Both the position numbers and the translations under genes were made by a program. The notes under the pieces are model-generated. The model did no database searches. It was not told the origin of the DNA and worked only from the letters and a program-made list of their open reading frames with translations. 64,000 bases of DNA. Source: Oceanicaulis sp. MMSF_3324. GTDB taxonomy: Bacteria; Pseudomonadota; Alphaproteobacteria; Caulobacterales; Maricaulaceae. Positions 16,936 to 25,623 of this stretch are shown here, piece after piece. Within the stretch, counting starts at the first letter, position 1, and each line of letters starts with the position of its first letter. The stretch is taken from assembly GCF_030733545.1 (NCBI RefSeq), contig NZ_JASHIU010000001.1:372001-436000 (forward strand). Direction: 5' to 3'.

Positions 16936-17352
16936 TCAGTCCGCGGCGTCCTCTATGGCGTGCATATCATCGTCGGACAGGCCGAAATGGTGGCCGATCT
17001 CGTGCACCAGCACATGGGTGATGATCTCAGACAGGGTCACATTGCCCCGCTCGCACCATTCCAGAAGGATCGGCAGGCGGTACAGGAAGACATAATCGGG
17101 ACCCTGGGCCGGATCGAGCACGGATTTCTGGGTCAGGTCCACGCCATGATAGAGCCCGGTCAGCTGATAGGCGCTCTCCATGTTGAAATGGTTGAGCGTC
17201 GCCTCGTCGGCGAAGTCCGGCGTCTGGATCACCACATTGCCGCACAGGGCCCGAAACTGGTCGGGCAGCCCGTCCCAGGCCTGCTGGGCGATGTCGAGGA
17301 ATTGCGCCTCATCGGGCGCGGTCAGGCGGGAAAGGTCTCGGGCTTTGAACAT
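16936..17352 (-). CDS. zincin-like metallopeptidase family protein
   Basis: 138 residues from the ATG at 17352 (MFKARDLSRLT). The C-terminal half holds HVLVHEIGHHFGLSDDDM, a perfect HExxH zinc-binding helix with a downstream acidic ligand, as in the small DUF1025/zincin_1 family. Alphaproteobacteria usually carry one copy; substrates are unknown. The frame stays open 25 codons upstream, but that stretch overlaps the divergent mmcB control region and lacks family similarity. Confidence 0.87.
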   Translation of the reverse strand: MFKARDLSRLTAPDEAQFLDIAQQAWDGLPDQFRALCGNVVIQTPDFADEATLNHFNMESAYQLTGLYHGVDLTQKSVLDPAQGPDYVFLYRLPILLEWCERGNVTLSEIITHVLVHEIGHHFGLSDDDMHAIEDAAD

Positions 17353-17410
17353 GATACAGAAATAGGGCTCATTGCGTCCCGTAGCCAGTGGCGGACAGGA
17401 CTTGCGGTGA

Positions 17411-17425
17411 GAACATAAAAGGAAC
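17411..17425. promoter_or_regulatory. LexA (SOS) box upstream of mmcB
   Basis: GAACATAAAAGGAAC has exactly the GAAC-N7-GAAC form (GTTC-N7-GTTC on the other strand) of the alphaproteobacterial LexA operator. It ends 10 bases before the mmcB ATG. Confidence 0.8.
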
Positions 17426-17435
17426 ATGATGCGGC

Positions 17436-17891
17436 ATGGCTGTTACCGATCCCCTCTCCACGGCGCGCGCGAGCAATCCCGCCATTGATGACGCCCGCCT
17501 TTTGATGCGCGGCGCCGCGCGCTTGCTATTGGATCTGGGCATCACCGCGATCGCCGAATTCACCCTGCCCTGCGGTCGGCGCGCCGATCTCGCCGGGCTG
17601 GGCCCCAAGGGCGAAATGGTGATCGTCGAGGTCAAATCCGGGGTCCAGGATTTCCGCACCGATGAGAAATGGCCCGACTATTTCGCCTGGTGCGACCGGT
17701 TCTATTTCGCCGTCTCAGACCGCTTTCCCGCCGACATCCTGCCCGAGCAGACCGGCCTGATCATTGCGGACGGGTTCGGCGGCGCGGTGGTGCGCGAAAG
17801 CCCGGTGGCCAAGCTCGCCCCGGCCCGGCGCAAGGCCCTGACCCTCAAGTTCGCGCGCAACGCAGCCGAACGCGCTCTGCGTGCGATTTAG
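17436..17891 (+). CDS. mmcB: MmcB family DNA repair protein
   Basis: 151 residues. The core EFTLPCGRRADLAGLG then MVIVEVKSGVQDFRTDEKWPDY follows the PD-(D/E)XK nuclease layout (Asp of RADL, then E-x-K in VEVKSG). It matches the MmcB family, first described in Caulobacter as a LexA-regulated gene needed for mitomycin C resistance. A consensus LexA box lies directly upstream, as the family precedent predicts. Single gene, divergent from the zincin gene. Confidence 0.9.
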   Translation: MAVTDPLSTARASNPAIDDARLLMRGAARLLLDLGITAIAEFTLPCGRRADLAGLGPKGEMVIVEVKSGVQDFRTDEKWPDYFAWCDRFYFAVSDRFPADILPEQTGLIIADGFGGAVVRESPVAKLAPARRKALTLKFARNAAERALRAI

Positions 17892-18017
17892 GCAGCCTTC
17901 GGAAAAATATTGCTCTTTCCGCCTTTCTCGTGCTGGACGCCTGCGAGTTCGCTTTCTAGGCTAGTCTTGGGGAAAGATGGTGCGAGGGGTCGCGTCATCG
18001 CTGTGAGGGGGTGAGCG

Positions 18018-20024
18018 ATGCGAGCGTTCGTGCGCTATTTCAATATTGTGTTTGTCGTTGTGGTGCTTGTGGTTGCCGGGCTGGCGGCGACCGGGCTCCT
18101 GAACGTGCCGTCGTCCGAGACCGAAGTCGGACAGGCCATGCCTGCTGCAGCCCCCGTTGGCGCTGTGGAGTTCAGCCCTGTACCGGCCTTTGTGGAGCGG
18201 CTCGAGCCGGGCGCGTTTGACCGCCAGGCGCTCGCGGACTCCCAGACGGGCCTCTATTTTCGCCTGATCGATCAGCAGACAGACCTGCGTCCAGAACGTC
18301 CGGTCCGGTATGTCCGCATGGTGATAGACTTGGCCAACCGTCAGGCCGCCGAGGCTGTCTCCACCCGTCTGATCGATTTCTACCCCGATTATCAGAGCGT
18401 CTTGTTGCACGAAGTGGCCGTGATACGTGAGGGGGTGCGCCACGACAGGACGCCCGATCTGTTCATTGACCAGATCCGGGGGGAGGACCAGCTGGGCCAG
18501 GGAGTCGTCACGGGCCTTGAGCGCGCGCTCGTACGCATCCCGAATCTGCAGGCTGGCGACACGCTGGATCTGAGCTGGTCGGTAACGGGCGGGCATCCCA
18601 GCATGAACGGGCATGTGAGCGAGTTCGTCGGGGTCCAGTATTATGTGGACAGTCCGAAAACCCGCATTCGCGTGCTGGCGCCTGATGATGCGCGGCTGCA
18701 GGTGCTGGGCGATGCTGACGAGCCCGAGACCGTGAACGCAGAGGGCTATCAGGCCTTTCTCCAGCCCCCACAGGCCGCGACCGCCAATGTCGAGCGTGAC
18801 CCCTATAATCGCTTCCAGCACACGTCCGGCTGGTTGATCACCCAGTTCGAGGGCTGGGCGAACGTCAAGCGCTGGGGGCGTGAGCTGTATGACGCGGGTC
18901 GTCCCTCAGCGGATGTGCGTGCAGTGGCGGACCGCATCCGCAGCTCCACGGACGATCCTGAGCTGCAAATGGTGCGCGCCATACAGTTCGTGCAGGACCA
19001 TGTGAGCTATTTCGCGATTTCCCTGGGCGAGCAGGGGTATACCCCGGCCAGCCCGGAGGAGACGCTGCGCACCCGGAACGGCGACTGCAAGGCGAAGACC
19101 CTGTTGCTGATCCAGTTGCTCAAGGCGCTGGGCATCGAATCCCATGCGGCGTTGGTCAACAGTCTGGATGGTCGGGACCTCGCTGACCTTGCGGCCACGC
19201 CGCAAGCCTTTGATCATGTGATTGTCCGTATCAACTGGCAGGGCGAGCACTATTGGGTGGACCCAACGCTGAGCCTGCAGCGCGGACTGATGGATCAGCG
19301 CGTGCAACCCGATTATGATCAGGCGCTGGTGCTGGACGACAGCGAGACGGGCTTCGTTGACATGCCGGATCGGGAATCAGGCGAGCCCTGGACCGATATT
19401 CGCCAAGTCTATTATCTGCCACAGGGCCCGGATGACGAGCTGGTGATCGACGTGCAGCTGGTCTACCGCGCCGATTATGCAAACCTGCTTCGCGCCGCTT
19501 TCGAGAACACATCGGATGCCGATCGCGAGACATTTTTCCTTCAAGCGTATCAGGCTTTTGAAGACGTCTCGGTCGATCATATCAGCGTCTATGACAACGA
19601 AAACGAGAACGCCCTGCGCATCGGGCTCGAGCTCAGCGCATCCCGCTTTTTCGGCAAAGCGGATGCTCAAGGCGCACGAACTCGGATTCTGGCAACGGAT
19701 GTCTTTCTCAATCCGGCCCAGTATCTGATCGAGCTCGATGAGGAAGCGCTGCTGCCTTACCCCATGAGCGCGCGACACCAGGTTGAAGTCCATTTCCCTG
19801 GTCCATCCCATGACTGGAATTTCGAGACCGGTGAACGCGGGGTCGACAATGACGCCTTCGAAGCCAGCCGCACGGTCCGATATGAGGACAGTGTGCTTGA
19901 GGTCGATTGGCGTCAGAGTTTCAAGACAAAGTGGGTGGTGGTGACGCCCGAGCTGATGGAAGAAGGCGGGATGGTGCCCTCCATGGTGTCTTATGAGCTG
20001 TACACTCAAATGCCCTGGATCTAA
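18018..20024 (+). CDS. DUF3857/transglutaminase-like membrane-anchored protein
   Basis: 668 residues. One N-terminal membrane helix (about 8-28), then a beta-rich DUF3857 domain (about 60-270), then a transglutaminase-like domain with NGDCKAKTLLLIQLLKALGI near 354-373. Its catalytic Cys is in GDCK, followed by His in FDHVIVRI and Asp in HYWVDPT. The triad is complete, so the enzyme may be an active cysteine protease or amidase in the periplasm. A C-terminal domain completes the usual architecture. The ATG at 18018 follows GAGGGGG. The next gene starts 18 bases downstream. Confidence 0.87.
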   Translation: MRAFVRYFNIVFVVVVLVVAGLAATGLLNVPSSETEVGQAMPAAAPVGAVEFSPVPAFVERLEPGAFDRQALADSQTGLYFRLIDQQTDLRPERPVRYVRMVIDLANRQAAEAVSTRLIDFYPDYQSVLLHEVAVIREGVRHDRTPDLFIDQIRGEDQLGQGVVTGLERALVRIPNLQAGDTLDLSWSVTGGHPSMNGHVSEFVGVQYYVDSPKTRIRVLAPDDARLQVLGDADEPETVNAEGYQAFLQPPQAATANVERDPYNRFQHTSGWLITQFEGWANVKRWGRELYDAGRPSADVRAVADRIRSSTDDPELQMVRAIQFVQDHVSYFAISLGEQGYTPASPEETLRTRNGDCKAKTLLLIQLLKALGIESHAALVNSLDGRDLADLAATPQAFDHVIVRINWQGEHYWVDPTLSLQRGLMDQRVQPDYDQALVLDDSETGFVDMPDRESGEPWTDIRQVYYLPQGPDDELVIDVQLVYRADYANLLRAAFENTSDADRETFFLQAYQAFEDVSVDHISVYDNENENALRIGLELSASRFFGKADAQGARTRILATDVFLNPAQYLIELDEEALLPYPMSARHQVEVHFPGPSHDWNFETGERGVDNDAFEASRTVRYEDSVLEVDWRQSFKTKWVVVTPELMEEGGMVPSMVSYELYTQMPWI

Positions 20025-20042
20025 TGCGAGCGGCGGCCTGAT

Positions 20043-20732
20043 ATGGCGGCTCCCATGGTGATCGAGCTGATCGGAGTTGTCGGCGTCAGCACGCTGTTCG
20101 CCGTCAGCGCGGGGTATGCCGGCCGTTGGGGGTGGCGCGGATGGCGGAGCCGCTTAAAGGCAAGCGGATATCGGTCAGAGGCAGTTGCTCTGCCCCCTTT
20201 TCGGCCACTGACGCCGCGCGCCTTTGTCACGTCCAATGACCAGGGCGCGTTTGGCGAAGCGCTCACCTTAATCATGATGGCGGCTGAAGGCTGGCGACCG
20301 GTCAACGGCAAACCCGGAACCGGTCCGCAGGGCATCGACGGCATCTTCGTGCGCCAGGTCGAGGACGCGTTTGAAGCCTGCCTGATCGAAACCAAGACCA
20401 ATGCCAGCCGCTATGGTGCGCGTCAGATGGCCAACACCAAGCTGTGTGAGGATCTGACCCGTCTGTATGTGACGTGCGGCGACCCGGTCCTCGGGGCGCT
20501 TTATGCGCGGCTATACACAGGGCTGACAGAGGACGACCCGGCCGTCACGAAAGCGCTCTGGCGGCATCATCTGGCGCGGGGCGCCACCGAAATAACGGCG
20601 CTTAACGAGGCGGGCGAGCCTCAAGGCCCGGTGCGGCTGGCGCCCAGTCAGCTCCATATGGAAGCGCTGGCGGCCAGCCTGGATGAGATTGACCGGGCAC
20701 GTCGTTACTGGACCGGCGTTTACCCGCTCTGA
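20043..20732 (+). CDS. membrane-anchored PD-(D/E)XK nuclease-like protein
   Basis: 229 residues, not matched to a named family. Residues 6-25 form a membrane helix, followed by basic residues, then a soluble domain. GAFGEALTL (Glu72), GPQGIDGIFV (Asp99) and ACLIETKTN (Glu116-x-Lys118) reproduce the E...GxD...ExK order of PD-(D/E)XK nucleases. The same G-x-D then E-x-K pattern occurs in restriction-like and contact-dependent toxin nucleases. It sits 18 bases after the transglutaminase-like gene and overlaps the convergent DJ-1 gene by 13 bases. Nuclease activity is an inference. Confidence 0.55.
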   Translation: MAAPMVIELIGVVGVSTLFAVSAGYAGRWGWRGWRSRLKASGYRSEAVALPPFRPLTPRAFVTSNDQGAFGEALTLIMMAAEGWRPVNGKPGTGPQGIDGIFVRQVEDAFEACLIETKTNASRYGARQMANTKLCEDLTRLYVTCGDPVLGALYARLYTGLTEDDPAVTKALWRHHLARGATEITALNEAGEPQGPVRLAPSQLHMEALAASLDEIDRARRYWTGVYPL

Positions 20733-21394
20733 GCGGTCAGCTGCGTGACCAGAGTCTCGAAACTTTTCATGCGCGGGGCGAAGCGCGCCTCAACCGCATC
20801 TCGAACCGCTGGTGTCACCTGATCCGGGCGCCCGGCGTTCAAGGGCGGCGCCGGGTCGTATTCAAGGCCGAGCTGAACCGCGGCGGCCAGATCTTCACCC
20901 GCGATTTCACGCACCACGCTCAAGGCGAAATCGATCCCGGCCGTCACGCCGCCGCCCGTGATCACGCGCCCATCATGGACGACGCGCGCCTCGACCGGAA
21001 TGGCGTCGAAGGCGGCCAGATGTGTGTGATAGCGCCAGTGCGTGGTCGCCCGTACGCCCTTGAGCAGGCCCGCCGCGCCCAGAATGAAGGCGCCCGTGCA
21101 GACGGACGTCACATAGTGCGCCTGTTCGCCCTGACGGCGGACGAAGTCGATCTGGGCCGGGTCCTGCATGACTGCGTCCACGCCAAACCCGCCCGGAACG
21201 CAGAGCAGGTCCAGGTCCGGGGCGGTGTCCAGCGTGTGAGTAGGCAGGATGAAGGGGCCGCAATCGGTGCGCACCGGGCGGTCCGATTTGGCGATCAGCA
21301 GGGTTTGCGCGTCGGGTATGCGGGAGAGGAACTGAAGCGGACCGGTGAAGTCGAGCTGGGTGAGCCCGTCAAACAGCACGAATCCGATCTTCAT
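20720..21394 (-). CDS. DJ-1/PfpI family protein, isonitrile hydratase-like
   Basis: 224 residues. The nucleophile elbow TSVCTGAFILGAAGLLKG has Cys99-Thr100 and is followed by ATTHWRYH. Asp15 in LTQLDFTGP replaces the Glu found in most DJ-1 proteins. This Asp/Cys/Thr set is the one reported as essential in Pseudomonas isonitrile hydratase, so that activity is likelier than glyoxalase or protease activity. It overlaps the preceding convergent gene by 13 bases and lies 25 bases downstream of regA on the same strand. Confidence 0.82.
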   Translation of the reverse strand: MKIGFVLFDGLTQLDFTGPLQFLSRIPDAQTLLIAKSDRPVRTDCGPFILPTHTLDTAPDLDLLCVPGGFGVDAVMQDPAQIDFVRRQGEQAHYVTSVCTGAFILGAAGLLKGVRATTHWRYHTHLAAFDAIPVEARVVHDGRVITGGGVTAGIDFALSVVREIAGEDLAAAVQLGLEYDPAPPLNAGRPDQVTPAVRDAVEARFAPRMKSFETLVTQLTAQSG

Positions 21395-21419
21395 GGTCTG
21401 CCCCTTGTGTCCGGGCGTC

Positions 21420-21977
21420 CTAGCGCGGCGCGCGCTTGGCGAGAATGCGCTGCAACGTGCGGCGGTGCATGTTCAACCGGCGGGCGGTTTCGGACACATT
21501 GTGATCGCACAGCTCGAAGACGCGCTGGATATGCTCCCATCGAACGCGGTCCGCGCTCATCGGATTATCCGGCGGCGCCGGCTTGGCGTCCGGCTGGGCC
21601 AGGAGCGCCTTCATCACATCATCGGCGTCCGCGGGTTTGGACAGATAGTCCACCGCGCCCGATTTCACGGCGGCCACGGCCGTGGCGATATTGCCGTAGC
21701 CGGTCAGCATGATCACACGGCAGTTGTCGCGGTTCTCATGCAGGGTGCGCACCACATCGAGGCCATCCCCGTCATCCAGGCGCAAATCCACCACGGCGAA
21801 GGCGGGCGGCGTCTCACGCGCGACCGCCATGGCTTCGGCGACGGTGCCGACGGCGCTGACCACGTCAAACCCACGGCTTTGCATGGCGCGGGACAGACGA
21901 TTGCGAAACGGCTCGTCATCGTCGACCAGCAGCAGGGTTTTGTCTTCGGGAAGGTCCAGTTCAGTGTGTTCGCTCAC
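21420..21977 (-). CDS. regA: response regulator RegA/ActR/PrrA
   Basis: 185 residues. Receiver domain with the acidic pair at residues 19-21 (LLVDDDEPF), phospho-acceptor Asp64 (VVDLRLDDGDG), Thr92 and Lys114 (YLSKPADADD). A short Fis-type helix-turn-helix (about 148-183: HNVSETARRLNMHRRTLQRI) is identical in style to RegA/PrrA/ActR. This regulator controls respiration, carbon fixation and redox balance genes in Alphaproteobacteria. It lies downstream of regB on the same strand, 113 bases apart. Confidence 0.94.
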   Translation of the reverse strand: MSEHTELDLPEDKTLLLVDDDEPFRNRLSRAMQSRGFDVVSAVGTVAEAMAVARETPPAFAVVDLRLDDGDGLDVVRTLHENRDNCRVIMLTGYGNIATAVAAVKSGAVDYLSKPADADDVMKALLAQPDAKPAPPDNPMSADRVRWEHIQRVFELCDHNVSETARRLNMHRRTLQRILAKRAPR

Positions 21978-22090
21978 GGCCGACAGGCTCCTTTAACCGG
22001 GTCGGTTTGTTCAGACATAGTCTCTACCCTCATTCGGCCTGTGTCTGCAAAGGCCTGATGGAAAGCAAGACAGCTGTGTCATTGGACTAT

Positions 22091-23449
22091 TTAGCGCGAG
22101 AGGTCGTAGGCGCCCACATCGCTCTTGGGTTCCGCCTCCAGCGTCGCACGGGGCAGGTTCAGCACGACCCGGGCCCCGCCTTCGGGCGCGTTGGTCAGGT
22201 CCACCCGGCCGCCAATCCGCTCGATCAGGGTGATGGCGATGAACACCCCCAACCCCAGACCGCCATAGCCGGGCTGGCCGCGCCGCGTGGTGACATAGGG
22301 CTCGCCCAGCTTGGCGAGGATGTCGGGCGGAAAGCCGGGACCATCATCTTCCACCACAATCGTCAGGGCGTCACGGGTCCAGGCGCCGGTGATCGCGACT
22401 TCGGTCGTTGCGAAATCCACTGCGTTTTCAATGAAGTTGCCGAGCCCGTACAAGAGCTCGGTCTGGCGTTTCAGGACCGGGGCATCCGGCTGGTCCGGCG
22501 GTGGAGCGAGCCGGATGGTGATATGCGCGTCGAGCCCTTTGAGCGGCGCCGCCGCCTCGTCCATCAGCTCCTTGATGCCGATGCGTTCATGCATCTTGTC
22601 CGCGGTGTTGTGTGAGGACTGGGACAGGCGCTGCAGGATATCGCGGCAACGCTGGGCCTGGGAGATGATCAGGTCGGCGTCCTCACGGGCGATATCGTCC
22701 TGGGCGGCGCGCAGCATTTCCTTGGCGGTCAGCTGGATGGTGGCGAGCGGGGTGCCCAGTTCATGCGCCGCGGCGGCGGCGAGCGCGCCCAGGGCGGAAA
22801 GCCGCTGTTCGCGCGCCAGCACGCCCTGGGTCGCCGCGAGAGCAGCGCCCATGCGCTGGGCCTCATGACCGACCCGCCAGGCGTAGATCGCGGTAAAGCC
22901 GATCGCGATGGCGAGCGCGATCCAGATGCCGGACCGGTAGGTGGCGGGCAGGGTCACGGTCTCGCCGTCCGCCCAGGGCAAGGGCAGATGCCAGATGCTC
23001 AACGAGATCGAGCCGATGATGGCGATGGCCGCCAGCGTCAGCCACCAGCGACCGGGCAGGGCGGAGACGGCGATCACCACCGGTCCCACCAGCATGACCG
23101 AGAACGGGTTTGTCAGCCCGCCCGTCAGGGCCAGCAGCACCATGAGCTGGATGACGTCATAGGCGAGTTGGAGGAAGGCCTCCCAGTCCTTGGCGAAACG
23201 CTGTGTGGGCATCGCCAGGGTCAGCCAGGCATTGACCCAGGCGCTCGCCGCGATCACCGCCAGACAGGCGCCCAGCGGCAGATCAAAGCCCAGCCCGTAA
23301 AACACCACGATCACCGCCAGCGTCTGACCGGCGACGGCCAGCCAGCGCAGCAGGATCAGCGTGCGCAGCCGCACGCGACCGAACACGGGCGTCAGGTCCG
23401 GGTCGGCGTCCAGATCGGACCAGTCAGGTTCAATTCGGCTGTCGCGCAC
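22091..23449 (-). CDS. regB: redox-sensing histidine kinase RegB/ActS/PrrB
   Basis: 452 residues with six N-terminal membrane helices (about 27-192). The quinone-site motif GGLTNPF sits at 110-116. The H-box AAAAAHELGTPL has phospho-His229, and QAQRCRDILQRLS carries the redox-active Cys268. The ATPase boxes are NFIENAVDFA, DDGPGFP and GGLGLGVFIA. RegB autophosphorylates and passes phosphate to RegA according to ubiquinone redox state. It is divergent from senC, the same arrangement as in Rhodobacter. Confidence 0.95.
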   Translation of the reverse strand: MRDSRIEPDWSDLDADPDLTPVFGRVRLRTLILLRWLAVAGQTLAVIVVFYGLGFDLPLGACLAVIAASAWVNAWLTLAMPTQRFAKDWEAFLQLAYDVIQLMVLLALTGGLTNPFSVMLVGPVVIAVSALPGRWWLTLAAIAIIGSISLSIWHLPLPWADGETVTLPATYRSGIWIALAIAIGFTAIYAWRVGHEAQRMGAALAATQGVLAREQRLSALGALAAAAAHELGTPLATIQLTAKEMLRAAQDDIAREDADLIISQAQRCRDILQRLSQSSHNTADKMHERIGIKELMDEAAAPLKGLDAHITIRLAPPPDQPDAPVLKRQTELLYGLGNFIENAVDFATTEVAITGAWTRDALTIVVEDDGPGFPPDILAKLGEPYVTTRRGQPGYGGLGLGVFIAITLIERIGGRVDLTNAPEGGARVVLNLPRATLEAEPKSDVGAYDLSR

Positions 23450-23575
23450 GCGCGGGCTCCCCCAGGTTCGGCTAATGGGCCAACTGAGCGAGGAGAGGGG
23501 CCGAGGTCAACTGGACGAGATGCCGCGCCGCGCCTTCGCGAAAATGCTGCACTGCGATAGACAGGGCTCGCTTCT

Positions 23576-23589
23576 GACACAAGAATGTC
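23576..23589. promoter_or_regulatory. dyad in the regB-senC intergenic region
   Basis: GACA-N6-TGTC (GACACAAGAATGTC) lies between the divergent regB and senC genes. RegA binding sites in other species contain GCGNC/GNCGC-type half-sites, and TGTCG is present here. An autoregulatory RegA site is possible but unproven. Confidence 0.3.
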
Positions 23590-23646
23590 GTACCTCAGGG
23601 GGGATGATTGCGCTGCGCCGGCGCGCTCTCAACTTCAGGACTATCC

Positions 23647-24303
23647 ATGGACTTGAAAAATAGACCGATCTGGCTTTTTCCGGTTATCGCCGCCGTGCTG
23701 GCGGGTCTGGCCGGGGCCCTGCTGATCTGGCTTTCCGGGGCATCCGGGCCGTCATCGACCTCCTCGGGCGCCGCGCCTGTGCGCATGTCGGGCGAGGCGG
23801 ATATCGGCGGGCCGTTCACCCTGGTGGACCATACCGGCCGAACCGTCACCGAAGAGACGTTCGAAGGGCGGCCGACCCTGATCTATTTCGGCTTCACCTA
23901 TTGCCCCGATATCTGCCCGACCTCGCTTCAGGTGATGGCGGCGGCGCTTGATCGCCTGCCGGCCGAGCAGGCGGCGCAATACCAGCCGCTCCTGATCACG
24001 GTCGATCCCGAACGCGATACGCCTGAAGCCCTGGCTTCCTATGTGGATTCGCCAGCGTTTCCGGAGAATCTGCTGGGGCTAACCGGCAGCGAGGAGCAGA
24101 TCCGGGACGCAGCGCGCGCCTACCGGGTCTATTATCGCCGCGTGGAGGATGACGGCACGCTGGCGGAATACACGATGGATCATTCCTCGCTGATCTATCT
24201 GATGGGCCGCAATGGCGAATTTGTTGAAGTCTTTCCGCACCAGGCGACGCCTGACCAGATCGCCTCACGCCTTCAACAGTTTCTAGAGAATAACCCGGCA
24301 TAA
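23647..24303 (+). CDS. senC: SCO1/SenC/PrrC copper-binding protein
   Basis: 218 residues from the ATG at 23647; in-frame upstream codons from 23608 lack a ribosome-binding site. A membrane anchor at 8-29 precedes a thioredoxin-like domain with FGFTYCPDICPTSL, where Cys86 and Cys90 plus His179 (YTMDHSSLIYL) form the SCO copper site. SCO proteins deliver copper to cytochrome oxidase CuA and can act as thiol reductases. Divergence from regB is the classic senC (prrC) context, linking oxidase assembly to the redox regulator. Confidence 0.94.
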   Translation: MDLKNRPIWLFPVIAAVLAGLAGALLIWLSGASGPSSTSSGAAPVRMSGEADIGGPFTLVDHTGRTVTEETFEGRPTLIYFGFTYCPDICPTSLQVMAAALDRLPAEQAAQYQPLLITVDPERDTPEALASYVDSPAFPENLLGLTGSEEQIRDAARAYRVYYRRVEDDGTLAEYTMDHSSLIYLMGRNGEFVEVFPHQATPDQIASRLQQFLENNPA

Positions 24304-24354
24304 TCGTGCTCAGCTGACAGGGCTGCGGACATCCCGGCCCTGAGGAGAATGGCC

Positions 24355-25620
24355 ATGCTTTACTCTTTCCTGGAAATGAGCCGGGCCGCCATGCTGCCCT
24401 GGCGGGCGGCGGCGAACATGACGCGCGCCTCCCTGCGCTCTCCGCTCAATCCGGCGTCGGAGACGCTGGCGGGCCGCGCCACGGCGGCGGCGGCGGATCT
24501 GTTTGAAAGCCTGACGCGCTATTACGGCAAGCCGGACTGGGAGCTGAGCCCGGTGCTCGTCAATGATCAGCCGGTCGACATTGATATCGAGACCGTCTGG
24601 AGCAAGCCCTTCTGTTCGCTTTTGCATTTCAAGCGTGATCGCAAGGCGCTGGCCAAGGCGCGCGGCATAAAGGTGTCAGAACTCAAGGACCGCCCGGTGC
24701 TGATCGTCGCGCCGATGTCGGGCCACCACGCCACGCTGCTGCGCGGCACGGTCGAGGCCTTCCTGCCCGACCATGAAGTGTACATCACCGACTGGGTGGA
24801 TGCGCGCAAGGTGTCGGTCGCCGAGGGCCGCTTCGATCTGGATGATTATGTGCTGTATGTGCGTGAGATGATCACGGCGCTGGGCACGAACCCGCACGTG
24901 GTCGCGGTCTGCCAGCCCGGTCCGCCGACGCTGGCCGCCATCGCCCTGATGGCCGAGGACGAGGATCCGGCCCGGCCGTCATCCATGACCTTCATGGGCT
25001 CGCCCATCGATGCGCGCAAATCGCCGACCGTGCCCAACAAGCTGGCGGAAGAGCGCCCTTATGAGTGGTTCCGGGACAATCTGATCCAGACCGTCCCGGC
25101 GGTGTATCCCGGGGCCATGCGCCGGGTCTATCCGGGCTTCCTGCAGCTCACCGGCTTCATCAACATGAATTTCGAGCGCCATGTGGACGCGCACTGGAAC
25201 TTCTTCCAGCACATGGTGGCGGGTGATGGCGACAGCGCCGACCGGCATCGCGATTTCTACGACGAGTATCTGTCGGTGATGGATCTGACCGAGGAGTTCT
25301 ACCTGCAGACCATCGAGGACGTGTTCCAGAAGCACAAGCTGGCGCTGGGCGAGATGACGGTCGAGGGGCGCCCGGTGCGTCCCGACGCCATCACCGATGT
25401 CGCCCTGCTGACGGTCGAGGGCGAGAACGACGATATTTCCGGCATTGGCCAGACCCAGGCGGCGCACACCCTGTGCTCAAACCTGCCTGACGGTTTGCGA
25501 CTGGACCATATCCAGCCCGGCGTCGGCCATTACGGCGTCTTCAACGGCCGACGCTTCCGCGAGGAAATCGCGCCGAAGATGAAGGCGTTCATGGCCGAAC
25601 ACCACGTCCAGCGCAGCTAG
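24355..25620 (+). CDS. phaZ: intracellular polyhydroxyalkanoate depolymerase
   Basis: 421 residues. The ATG at 24355 is preferred over the ATG two codons earlier because GAGGAG stands at 7 bases from it. The N terminus MLYSFLEMSRAAMLPWR and the nucleophile motif VVAVCQPGPP (Cys186) mark the intracellular PhaZ family, in which a cysteine replaces the lipase serine. Supporting segments are APMSGHHATLLRGTVE, YITDWVDAR and, at the end, PGVGHYGVFNGRRF with the catalytic His. It would mobilise stored poly-3-hydroxybutyrate. Polymer synthase genes are not in this window. Confidence 0.93.
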   Translation: MLYSFLEMSRAAMLPWRAAANMTRASLRSPLNPASETLAGRATAAAADLFESLTRYYGKPDWELSPVLVNDQPVDIDIETVWSKPFCSLLHFKRDRKALAKARGIKVSELKDRPVLIVAPMSGHHATLLRGTVEAFLPDHEVYITDWVDARKVSVAEGRFDLDDYVLYVREMITALGTNPHVVAVCQPGPPTLAAIALMAEDEDPARPSSMTFMGSPIDARKSPTVPNKLAEERPYEWFRDNLIQTVPAVYPGAMRRVYPGFLQLTGFINMNFERHVDAHWNFFQHMVAGDGDSADRHRDFYDEYLSVMDLTEEFYLQTIEDVFQKHKLALGEMTVEGRPVRPDAITDVALLTVEGENDDISGIGQTQAAHTLCSNLPDGLRLDHIQPGVGHYGVFNGRRFREEIAPKMKAFMAEHHVQRS

Positions 25621-25623
25621 AGC

